A DNA stretch of 64,000 nucleotides from Lachnospiraceae bacterium. GTDB taxonomy: Bacteria; Bacillota; Clostridia; Lachnospirales; Lachnospiraceae. The notes under the pieces are model-generated. The model worked only from the letters and a program-made list of their open reading frames with translations. It made no database searches and was not told the origin of the DNA. The stretch is taken from assembly GCA_015057055.1 (NCBI GenBank), contig SVFE01000003.1:1-64000 (forward strand), given 5' to 3'. Positions 7,290 to 13,462 of this stretch are shown piece by piece (the first letter of the stretch is position 1; each line of letters begins with the position of its first letter). The position numbers and the translations under genes were made by a program.

Positions 7290-7565
7290 GTAATTCAAGA
7301 GAAAAGCGGACCCCGCGGGTCCCGGAAAGGACAAAAGACATGAACACAATGAATCGTATGTTTAAACTCTATAGAGAATACAGTTTTGTTGCGCAGCTCG
7401 ATAAACGCGAGCCGGGCTTTGGCTTTGTATACTCATCTAAGGGTAGGAATAGACGAGAAAATTGTGTGGGAGATATCAGTCGGCAGTGTTAGGCTGCCCG
7501 GAGGATTAGAAACATGTTTTCGGCGTACCGCTTACTCAGGATGGGTAGGCGGTATTTTTATTTTG
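7290..7565 (+). ncRNA. Structured RNA / leader ending in a terminator before rtcB
   Basis: A transcript from the 7255-7283 promoter contains successive hairpins. They are GGACCC/GGGTCC near 7308-7322, GCTCG/CGAGC near 7398-7415, CTCATCTA/TAGACGAG (one mismatch) near 7430-7456, GGCAG/CTGCC near 7482-7498, and a terminator at 7527-7565. A 49-codon frame (MNTMNRMFKLYREYSFVAQLD...) starts at ATG 7340 after AAAGGAC, but its segment 'FVAQLD' resembles spurious frames read through tRNA-like RNA, so I do not call it a gene. No known riboswitch consensus was recognised. It may be an attenuated 5' leader of rtcB, an independent RNA of about 270 nt, or an RNA substrate of the ligase. Confidence 0.5.
7527..7565 (+). 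terminator. Intrinsic terminator 25 bases upstream of rtcB
   Basis: ACCGCTTAC (7527-7535) pairs fully, with one G-U, with GTAGGCGGT (7545-7553), followed by ATTTTTATTTT. Its position between promoter and rtcB start implies either attenuation or a separate upstream RNA. Confidence 0.75.
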
Positions 7566-7589
7566 TAAATGAAAGAAGAGGATAAAGCA

Positions 7590-8795
7590 ATGTTAGAGAT
7601 TAAGGGAAAAGTAAATACAGCTCTTTGCTATGCCTCGGTGATTGAGGACGAGGCCATTGAGCAGATTCGCAGGATGTGCGACTACGAATTTACGGCCGGC
7701 TCCAAGGTGAGAATCATGCCGGACGTGCACGCCGGAAAGGGTTGCACCATCGGCACCACCATGACGGTGACGGACAAGGCAGTGCCCAACGTAGTAGGCG
7801 TGGATATCGGCTGCGGCATGTACACCGTCAACCTTGGCAAGATAGAGATTGATTTTGCGAAACTGGATGAGGCTTGCCACTATGTTCCTTCGGGGATGAA
7901 TGTGTGGCCGGGCAGACAGGAGCATTTTGATTTGCAGCAGCTTCGATGCTTCCGGAATTTGAAGGACAGCAAGCGCTTGGAGCGAAGCCTTGGAACGCTG
8001 GGCGGCGGCAACCACTTCATCGAGGTGGATAAGGCGGCGGATGGCACCAAATATCTGGTCATTCATACCGGCAGCCGCAACCTTGGAAAACAGGTGGCGG
8101 AAATCTACCAGGCATTAGCGGTAGATTTGAACCGCGGCATGGAGGATTATTTCCGGCAGCGGGATGAAATCATCCGCACTTACAAGGAGCAGGGAAGACG
8201 AAGCGAAATTCAGGCGGCGCTGAAGGAAATCGCGTGGAAGAAGGCCAATGGCCCCACCTCCATTCCGGAGGATTTGTGCTACCTGCATGGAACGTATTTG
8301 GAAGACTACCTGGCGGACGTAGAAGTCTGCCAGCAATTTGCGACGAAGAACCGCGAGCTCATTGCGAAGGTCATTATGGACCGCTGCGGTTTCACGGCAT
8401 TGGACGCATTTCACACCATTCATAATTATATTGATACAGATGAAATGATATTACGAAAGGGCGCAATCGCAGCCCACAAAGGAGAAAGAGTGCTGATTCC
8501 AATTAACATGAGGGATGGAAGCGTTCTTGCCGTCGGCAAAGGAAATCCGGAATGGAACTATTCCGCGCCCCATGGCGCAGGCAGGGTGCTCTCCCGAGCG
8601 GGAGCCCGCAAAAACCTGTCGTTAGAGGACTATAAAAAGGCGATGGAGGGAATCTATACAACCTCCGTCAATGAAGACACATTGGACGAGGCGCCCATGG
8701 CATACAAGTCGCTGAGCGACATCATTGACGTCATCGGAGAGTCCGTAGATGTGATAGAAGTATTAAAACCGATTTACAATTTTAAGGCAAACTGA
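7590..8795 (+). CDS. rtcB: RtcB family RNA ligase
   Basis: A 401-residue RtcB, the Mn2+/GTP-dependent ligase that joins RNA 3'-phosphate or 2',3'-cyclic phosphate ends to 5'-OH ends. The metal-binding 'GVDIGCGM' (Asp72, Cys75), 'GGGNHFIE', 'HTGSRNLG' and the guanylylated histidine in 'SAPHGAGRVLSRAGAR' (His328) are all intact, so it should be active. I chose ATG 7590 (MLEIKGKVNT, the usual family start) over ATG 7569, because AGAAGAGG lies between them. No archease gene is visible, as expected for bacterial RtcB. It is flanked upstream by a structured RNA with a terminator and downstream by two hairpins, an XRE regulator and an interrupted tRNA-Glu, all on the same strand. That tRNA is the obvious candidate substrate. 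Confidence 0.92.
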   Translation: MLEIKGKVNTALCYASVIEDEAIEQIRRMCDYEFTAGSKVRIMPDVHAGKGCTIGTTMTVTDKAVPNVVGVDIGCGMYTVNLGKIEIDFAKLDEACHYVPSGMNVWPGRQEHFDLQQLRCFRNLKDSKRLERSLGTLGGGNHFIEVDKAADGTKYLVIHTGSRNLGKQVAEIYQALAVDLNRGMEDYFRQRDEIIRTYKEQGRRSEIQAALKEIAWKKANGPTSIPEDLCYLHGTYLEDYLADVEVCQQFATKNRELIAKVIMDRCGFTALDAFHTIHNYIDTDEMILRKGAIAAHKGERVLIPINMRDGSVLAVGKGNPEWNYSAPHGAGRVLSRAGARKNLSLEDYKKAMEGIYTTSVNEDTLDEAPMAYKSLSDIIDVIGESVDVIEVLKPIYNFKAN

Positions 8796-8808
8796 GCCAT
8801 GCAAAGTA

Positions 8809-8862
8809 CATAAACCATTGGGCTGCGGGGAGTTTACTCATCGGCAGACCGTATGGTTTATG
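8809..8862 (+). ncRNA. Long hairpin between rtcB and the HTH gene
   Basis: CATAAACCAT (8809-8818) pairs perfectly with ATGGTTTATG (8853-8862). Inside, GG-CTGC pairs with GCAG-CC and GAGT with ACTC, giving one long interrupted hairpin that begins 14 bases after the rtcB stop. No T-run follows, so it is not an intrinsic terminator. Confidence 0.55.
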
Positions 8863-8876
8863 CAGACGAATTTGGC

Positions 8877-8927
8877 GAAGCCACATAATCGAGATTATGT
8901 CGCGGCTTCTCCTTGCACGGCCCGTGC
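8877..8927 (+). ncRNA. Two further hairpins before the HTH ribosome-binding site
   Basis: GAAGCC (8877-8882) and ACATAA (8883-8888) pair with TTATGT (8895-8900) and GGCTTC (8904-8909). GCACG (8915-8919) pairs with CGTGC (8923-8927). They end just before AGGAG (8933-8937). They may control translation of the HTH gene, or be RNA processing signals. Confidence 0.45.
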
Positions 8928-8944
8928 CGGAAAGGAGAAAGACA

Positions 8945-9193
8945 ATGGCGATTCCAACAATTGACATGGTAGGAACCGGTCAGAATATTCAACGCCTGCG
9001 GCAGGCCGCCGGTGTGTCCGTAAAGGATTTGCAGGACGTATTCGGCTTCTCAACGCCCCAGGCGATTTACAAGTGGCAGCACGGAACGGCCCTGCCCACC
9101 ATCGACAATCTAGTGGTGCTGGCAGCCGTCCTGGGCGTCAAAATCGATGATATTTTGGTAACCACAGATATGCGGGGTTCGGTATCTGCGTGA
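8945..9193 (+). CDS. Small XRE-type helix-turn-helix protein
   Basis: An 82-residue protein that is essentially one XRE/Cro-type DNA-binding domain: 'GQNIQRLRQAAGVSVKDLQDVFG', a recognition-helix region 'STPQAIYKWQHG', then 'LPTIDNLVVLAAVLGVKIDDIL'. No sensor domain. I chose ATG 8945, seven bases after AGGAG, over the upstream in-frame ATG 8897, which would read through a hairpin. It lies between rtcB and the interrupted tRNA-Glu on the same strand, so it could regulate this locus. Small XRE proteins with an unusually long, conserved helix 3-4 segment may also bind RNA, but nothing here proves that. Confidence 0.8.
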   Translation: MAIPTIDMVGTGQNIQRLRQAAGVSVKDLQDVFGFSTPQAIYKWQHGTALPTIDNLVVLAAVLGVKIDDILVTTDMRGSVSA

Positions 9194-9211
9194 GGGAATA
9201 AAAAATATAAA

Positions 9212-9232
9212 GCGAGTCTTAGGAAGGCTCGC
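9212..9232 (+). ncRNA. Nine-pair hairpin immediately 5' of the tRNA-like gene
   Basis: GCGAGTCTT (9212-9220) pairs with AAGGCTCGC (9224-9232) with one G-U and a three-base loop. It ends four bases before the tRNA acceptor stem and lacks a T-run, so it looks like part of the precursor leader rather than a terminator. Confidence 0.55.
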
Positions 9233-9236
9233 ATAC

Positions 9237-9362
9237 GGCTCCCTAGTCTAAAGGTTAGGACATCGGCCTTTCAAGCCGAAGATGCTGGGTTCAAGGTCTT
9301 CGTTTCACTTCGGTCGGTGCAGAGCTGAGGTCCCCCGGACCTCATGCACCCCGCGGGAGTCA
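9237..9362 (+). tRNA. tRNA-Glu(UUC) gene interrupted in the T-loop by a hairpin insertion
   Basis: Acceptor GGCTCCC (9237-9243), D-arm GTCTAAAGGTTAGGAC (9246-9261), anticodon arm TCGGC-CTTTCAA-GCCGA (9263-9279, anticodon TTC at 9270-9272), variable AGATG and T-stem 5' strand CTGGG with T-loop TTCAAGG (9285-9296) follow the standard tRNA-Glu pattern. Instead of the T-stem 3' strand, about 53 bases follow. They contain GGTGCA/TGCACC (9316-9321/9345-9350) enclosing TGAGGTCC/GGACCTCA (9326-9333/9337-9344). Only then do CCCGC (9350-9354) and GGGAGTC (9355-9361) complete the T and acceptor stems, with discriminator A 9362; CCA is not encoded. The T-stem is imperfect (C-C at its base, one G-U). A disrupted tRNA relic is the alternative, but both flanks pairing across an ordered hairpin favours an intron. 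Confidence 0.7.
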
Positions 9363-9384
9363 TAGAATGCGCATGTATAGTATC

Positions 9385-9412
9385 TTGAAAAAATGTATAA
9401 AGATGATATGAT
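9385..9412 (+). promoter_or_regulatory. Promoter for the RNA/hydrolase region
   Basis: TTGAAA (9385-9390), 16-bp spacer, TATGAT (9407-9412), shortly after the interrupted tRNA gene. Confidence 0.6.
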
Positions 9413-9418
9413 ATATAT

Positions 9419-9524
9419 AAGAAAACTGTAATGAAATACAGTTTGGCCTGGTCGAAAGACCCGGGTCCATCAGCAGATGGGGAGGTTCTCCATCATTGGC
9501 GGGGGTACACCCGCTTATTTTTGT
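9419..9524 (+). ncRNA. Putative small structured RNA with its own terminator
   Basis: From the 9385-9412 promoter, about 105 nt would be transcribed. It holds hairpins AACTGTA/TACAGTT near 9424-9443, the GGTC-GAAA-GACC tetraloop motif (9450-9461, shared with 5196-5207), GATGGGGA/TCTCCATC near 9476-9494, and terminator GCGGG/CCCGC (9499-9514) with TTATTTTT. The alpha/beta hydrolase start lies 64 bases later. It is either an attenuated leader or a free small RNA. I recognise no known riboswitch consensus. Confidence 0.5.
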
Positions 9525-9587
9525 ATAAAAATGAAAAGAGCAAAAAGCAAGCATATTGCTTAATGATTAGAACGAAAGGAACTCCCC

Positions 9588-10406
9588 ATGCTTTGGAATG
9601 CAAAAAACGGAAGTGTAAAGATTGAAAATACGGACATGGAATATGTGTGCTTTGGACGCGGAAAGAAAGCATTTGTGGTTTTTCCCGGTTTGTCCGACGG
9701 CCTCCTTACGGTGAAGGGCAAGGCACTTTTGCTGGCTAAGCCTTTTTCAAAATTTTTTAAGGAGTACACCGTGTATATGTTCAGCAGAAAGAACGAAATG
9801 CCGGAAGGGTATTCCATTCGGGACATGGCAGCAGATCAGGCGAAGGCACTGCAGACGCTCGGAATCCAAAAGGCAAGCGTGATGGGCGTTTCCCAGGGCG
9901 GAATGGTTGCCCAGTATCTGGCAATTGATTTCCCGGAACTGGTGGAAAAACTTGTTATCACTGTGTCGGCGCCTCGGGTGAATGAAACGATTCGGGAGGC
10001 AGTCAGCACCTGGATAGAAATGGCGGAGCGCGGCGACCACAAAAACCTTATGATTAGCACCGCAGAGAAAATGTACTCCGAAAACTACTTAAAGGCGTAC
10101 CGGAAGACGTATCCGTTTTTGGGACTTTTGGGCAAACCCAAAACCTATCAACGGTTTTTCATTAACGCCAAAGCAATTCTGGGCTTTGATGCATACGAGG
10201 AGCTGGGCAAAATCCAGTGCCCCACCTATATCATCAGCGGGTCGGACGACAAGACGGTGGGAAACGACGCCGCCCACGAACTCAAAGCGAACATTCCCGG
10301 CAGCAAGTTGCATATCTACGAGGGGTTAGGACACGCAGCCTACGAAGAAGCAAAGGATTTTTATGATAGAGTGTATGGGTTTTTGATGGGGGATGAGAGC
10401 AAGTGA
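9588..10406 (+). CDS. Alpha/beta hydrolase
   Basis: A 272-residue alpha/beta-hydrolase-fold enzyme. The nucleophile elbow is GVSQGGM (Ser102), the acid is in 'ISGSDDKTVG' (Asp220 or 221), and the catalytic His is in 'YEGLGHAAYEE' (His249), so the triad is complete. No signal peptide, so it is cytosolic. Substrate is unknown; the family covers esterases, lipases and C-C hydrolases. AAAGGA precedes ATG 9588. It ends 21 bp before the macrodomain gene, suggesting a shared transcript, and follows a putative small RNA with a terminator that may attenuate it. Confidence 0.8.
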   Translation: MLWNAKNGSVKIENTDMEYVCFGRGKKAFVVFPGLSDGLLTVKGKALLLAKPFSKFFKEYTVYMFSRKNEMPEGYSIRDMAADQAKALQTLGIQKASVMGVSQGGMVAQYLAIDFPELVEKLVITVSAPRVNETIREAVSTWIEMAERGDHKNLMISTAEKMYSENYLKAYRKTYPFLGLLGKPKTYQRFFINAKAILGFDAYEELGKIQCPTYIISGSDDKTVGNDAAHELKANIPGSKLHIYEGLGHAAYEEAKDFYDRVYGFLMGDESK

Positions 10407-10427
10407 TATTGCTAAGGAGGATAAAGT

Positions 10428-11540
10428 ATGGCATTTAAAATCGTACGAAACGACATTACCAAAATGAAGGTGGATGCGATTGTAAATACGGCAAATGAGG
10501 AGCCGATTTACGCCGAAGGGACGGACACCGCGGTTTACAAAGCAGCGGGAGAAGAACTTCTTTTGGCGGAGCGACGCAAAATCGGTGTCATGAAGGAAGG
10601 CGATGTTGCCATAACGCCAGGCTTTCGTCTTCCTGCAAAATACATCATTCATGCGGTCAGCCCCTATTACATTGACGGGATGCAGGGAGAAGAGGAAAAA
10701 CTTCGCCTGTGTTACCAGCGCAGTCTTAAGCTGGCTTATGAGAATAACTGCAAAAGCATTGCGTTTCCGCTGATTTCCACCGGAAGCTTCGGCTATCCCA
10801 AGGAGGAGGGGATGCGCATTGCCGCTGATGAAATCAATGCTTTTTTGTTGTCCCATGACATGCTGATTTATTTGGTGGTGTTTGACTCGGAATCCACCCG
10901 GTTGGGGCGCAACCTATATCCGGATTTGGAAGCGTATATTGACCAGAATTACGTCGCCGACAAGGGGAGAGAAGAATACGGCATTCCGAACTTTTTGAGA
11001 AGTGCCCAGGCAAGCAGGAGTTGCGCGACTGGGGAAGCTCAGGAGGATTCGACGGACGAATGTTTGTCAGAGTTCGAGGAAACTTCTGAAGAAACGATGC
11101 TTTGTTCGCAGGATGAAGTTACCGGCATTGCGAAGGCTTTGTCGGTCGGGGAACAGCCGATTGAAGAACTGGAAACGGCGCTGGCGGAGCGCATGAAGCA
11201 TTTGTCGGACACATTCCAGCAGTATCTTTTGTATTTGATAGAAGCCAAAGGGCAAACCAACGCGGAGGTATATAATCGGGCAATTATTTCAAAGCAGCTT
11301 TTTTCCAAAATCAAATTAAATCCGGATTACCACCCGGACAAAGCAACGGCCATGCGGCTTTGCGTCGGCGCGCAGTTAAACCTGGACGAGACCAAAGATT
11401 TGCTGGCGCGGGCGGGGTACGCATTGTCCCCCTGTGACAAACGGGATATCATCTTTTCCTTCTTTATCGAGCGGGAAATATTTGACATGATTGAGATTGA
11501 TATCGCCTTGGAAGAGCATGGGCTGACATGCTTTATTTAA
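10428..11540 (+). CDS. Macrodomain protein with C-terminal helical domain
   Basis: A 370-residue protein. Residues 1-165 form a macrodomain: 'KVDAIVNTANEEP' carries the substrate-contacting Asn, 'ADEINAF' and 'SIAFPLISTGSFGYP' the second ligand loop. Macrodomains bind or hydrolyse ADP-ribose on proteins or nucleic acids. An acidic linker (about 195-240) leads to a helical C-terminal domain whose 'ISKQLFSKIKLNPDYHPDK' and 'LNLDETKDLLARAGYALSP' segments resemble an XRE-like fold. Start ATG 10428 follows AAGGAGG. It is followed by a terminator and then VWA and ADP-ribosylglycohydrolase genes, which makes an ADP-ribose signalling or repair role likely. Confidence 0.85.
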   Translation: MAFKIVRNDITKMKVDAIVNTANEEPIYAEGTDTAVYKAAGEELLLAERRKIGVMKEGDVAITPGFRLPAKYIIHAVSPYYIDGMQGEEEKLRLCYQRSLKLAYENNCKSIAFPLISTGSFGYPKEEGMRIAADEINAFLLSHDMLIYLVVFDSESTRLGRNLYPDLEAYIDQNYVADKGREEYGIPNFLRSAQASRSCATGEAQEDSTDECLSEFEETSEETMLCSQDEVTGIAKALSVGEQPIEELETALAERMKHLSDTFQQYLLYLIEAKGQTNAEVYNRAIISKQLFSKIKLNPDYHPDKATAMRLCVGAQLNLDETKDLLARAGYALSPCDKRDIIFSFFIEREIFDMIEIDIALEEHGLTCFI

Positions 11541-11561
11541 TCGAATATCGCAATTTTTCAG

Positions 11562-11591
11562 GGTCGCCTCCAGGGCGACCTTGTTTTTTCC
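11562..11591 (+). terminator. Intrinsic terminator after the macrodomain gene
   Basis: GGTCGCC (11562-11568) pairs with GGCGACC (11574-11580), followed by TTGTTTTTT. Confidence 0.85.
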
Positions 11592-11659
11592 TTCTTGTGC
11601 TATAGTGGGCTCAGAAGCAAAGAAAACCAAACAAACGAAAAGCAAGGAGGAAAATTCAT

Positions 11660-12325
11660 ATGAAGAAAAATTTAACAGAAATCGTATTTATTTTGGACAG
11701 AAGCGGTTCTATGAGAGGGCTGGAGAAAGACACCATCGGCGGATATAACTCCCTGATGGAAAAGCAGAAAAAGGAAGAGGGCGAGGCAATCATTTCCACG
11801 GTGCTTTTTGATGATCGGGCGGAGGTGTTGCACGACCGGGTGAGCCTTGACAAAATCAGTCCAATGACGGAGGAGGAATATTACGTCAGAGGCTGCACAG
11901 CGCTTTTGGATGCAGTGGGCGGCGCCATTCACCATATCGGGAATGTCCATAAATACGCGCGGGAAGAAGACCGCCCGGAGAAAACCTTATTTATCATAAC
12001 CACCGACGGGCAGGAAAATGCCAGCAAGAAATATTCCTACGACAAGGTAAAAAAGATGGTGGAGCGGCAGAAGAAAAAGTTTGGCTGGGAGTTCTTGTTC
12101 CTGGGTGCCAACATTGACGCGGTGGGAGAAGCGGCCCGCTTTGGAATCCAGGCCAACCGCGCCGTAAAATATGAGTGCGACGAGGTCGGCACGGAGTTGA
12201 ATTACCATGTGCTGAGCAAAACCGTAAGCAAAGTGAGAAGTTGCGCCGTTTGTGATATGGATGCGATATTGGACGACGATTGGCAGAAGGAAATCGAAGA
12301 AGATTATAAGAAGAGACATAAGTAA
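11660..12325 (+). CDS. von Willebrand factor A (TerY-like) protein
   Basis: A 221-residue cytosolic VWA domain protein. The metal-ion-dependent adhesion site is intact: DRSGSM (residues 13-18), a Thr in 'RGCTALLDAVG' and an Asp in 'FIITTDGQENAS'. This matches TerY-type soluble VWA proteins, which act as Mg2+-dependent scaffolds in tellurite-resistance/stress and several defence modules. It has no signal peptide. AAGGAGG precedes ATG 11660. It sits 18 bp upstream of an ADP-ribosylglycohydrolase gene and downstream of a macrodomain gene, so it may scaffold an ADP-ribose-handling complex; that is inference. Confidence 0.85.
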   Translation: MKKNLTEIVFILDRSGSMRGLEKDTIGGYNSLMEKQKKEEGEAIISTVLFDDRAEVLHDRVSLDKISPMTEEEYYVRGCTALLDAVGGAIHHIGNVHKYAREEDRPEKTLFIITTDGQENASKKYSYDKVKKMVERQKKKFGWEFLFLGANIDAVGEAARFGIQANRAVKYECDEVGTELNYHVLSKTVSKVRSCAVCDMDAILDDDWQKEIEEDYKKRHK

Positions 12326-12343
12326 TGTGAGAGGAGAGGACGA

Positions 12344-13327
12344 ATGGAAAATACAAACAAATGGCGCAGTGGCATCATGGGTGTGGTGGTCGGTGACGCG
12401 CTGGGATTGCCGGTGCAATTTTTATCCAGGGCGGAGGTCTTGCGGGAACCGGTCACAAAGATGCAAGGATATGGGACATTTCATATGCCGGAGGGCACCT
12501 GGTCCGATGACGGCAGCATGACGATGGCGACGATATGTAGTTTGTCGGAACAAAAGAAACTGGATTTTGCGGACATCATGGAGCGTTTTGTGGCCTGGGA
12601 ATATCAGGGCGAATATACGCCTTTTGGCAAAGCATTTGACCAGGGGCGGACCTGCCTTGCAGCGATTTATAATTACAAGAATGGGATGGGTGTTGCGACT
12701 TGTGGGCTGACGGATGAACGCTCCAACGGAAACGGTTCCCTGATGCGGATTCTACCGGTCTGCCTTTACGCATATGAAAAAATGCAAAAGAAAGAAATGT
12801 CGGAGAAGAAGGCGCTTGCTGCCATTCATCAGGCGTCGGCCCTGACCCATGCACATATGCGTTCCCAAATGGGTTGTGGATTTTACTTCTTCATGACAAA
12901 AGCAATCCTTGATGGGACGGGCACCTTGCAGGAATGTCTGCAAAAAGGCGTCGATGATGCGGTGCGCTTTTATCATAAAGATGTGCGGAATTGGACACAG
13001 CTGGCGCATTACGGGCGGTTGTTTCACTTGTCTGAGTTCGCCGTGGTGCCTTCGGAGGAAATCCGCAGCACCGGCTATATTGTAGATAGTCTGGAAGCGG
13101 CGGTGTGGAGCCTCATTACCACCCAAAGTTTCAAAGAGGCCGCGCTCAAAGCCGTCAATCTCGGCGGCGATACAGACACCATCGGCGCGATTGCCTGCGG
13201 CCTGGCCGGTCTTTACTACGGGTATGAAAGTATCCCGAAAGCGTGGCTGGAGGTGATTAAAAAAAGAGAGTGGATAGAAGCGGTGTGCGAGGGGATGGAC
13301 AGTCGCGATTTGGCAGATGTTTTATAG
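12344..13327 (+). CDS. ADP-ribosylglycohydrolase (DraG/ARH family)
   Basis: A 327-residue member of the ADP-ribosyl-hydrolase fold. Diagnostic motifs are 'GVVVGDALGLP', 'TWSDDGSMTMA' (metal-binding Asp pair), 'RSNGNGSLMRILP', and 'NLGGDTDTIGAIACGLAGLYYG', which supplies the second dinuclear Mg site. All metal ligands appear intact. Such enzymes remove ADP-ribose from proteins, or in some cases from nucleic acids or small metabolites. GAGGAGAGG lies upstream of ATG 12344. No ADP-ribosyltransferase gene is visible in the window, so the modification it reverses, if any, comes from elsewhere, possibly from a phage or competitor. Confidence 0.9.
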   Translation: MENTNKWRSGIMGVVVGDALGLPVQFLSRAEVLREPVTKMQGYGTFHMPEGTWSDDGSMTMATICSLSEQKKLDFADIMERFVAWEYQGEYTPFGKAFDQGRTCLAAIYNYKNGMGVATCGLTDERSNGNGSLMRILPVCLYAYEKMQKKEMSEKKALAAIHQASALTHAHMRSQMGCGFYFFMTKAILDGTGTLQECLQKGVDDAVRFYHKDVRNWTQLAHYGRLFHLSEFAVVPSEEIRSTGYIVDSLEAAVWSLITTQSFKEAALKAVNLGGDTDTIGAIACGLAGLYYGYESIPKAWLEVIKKREWIEAVCEGMDSRDLADVL

Positions 13328-13353
13328 GGAATAGGGGATAAAACGAGTATGTT

Positions 13354-13388
13354 TCGGCTAAAATGTATTCTCATTATGAAATAGCCGA
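13354..13388. promoter_or_regulatory. Inverted repeat upstream of the PD-(D/E)XK-like gene
   Basis: TCGGCTA (13354-13360) and TAGCCGA (13382-13388) are perfect inverted arms 21 bp apart, in the short gap between the glycohydrolase gene and the next gene. It could be an operator or a weak terminator; no T-run follows. Confidence 0.3.
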
Positions 13389-13462
13389 TGAATACTTGGT
13401 TTGTTAGAACGATTCTGCTAAAATTTAATAAAAATAGAAATTATATGAAAGGTGAGGATGTT

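Noticed and set aside
7430-7456. T-box riboswitch
   Set aside because: The AGGGTAGGAA segment is only loosely T-box-like, lies far from the terminator and no specifier loop was found.
7340-7489. 49-codon reading frame (MNTMNRMFKLYRE...) upstream of rtcB
   Set aside because: It overlaps several hairpins, and parts look like frames read through tRNA-like RNA. Kept only as a note under the RNA feature.
7398-7500. A tRNA gene in the rtcB leader
   Set aside because: Arms with seven-base loops exist (e.g. GGCAG/CTGCC) but lack U33 and a closing acceptor stem.
9419-9524. c-di-GMP or other known riboswitch
   Set aside because: The GAAA tetraloop is suggestive, but the conserved core sequences of known classes are absent.
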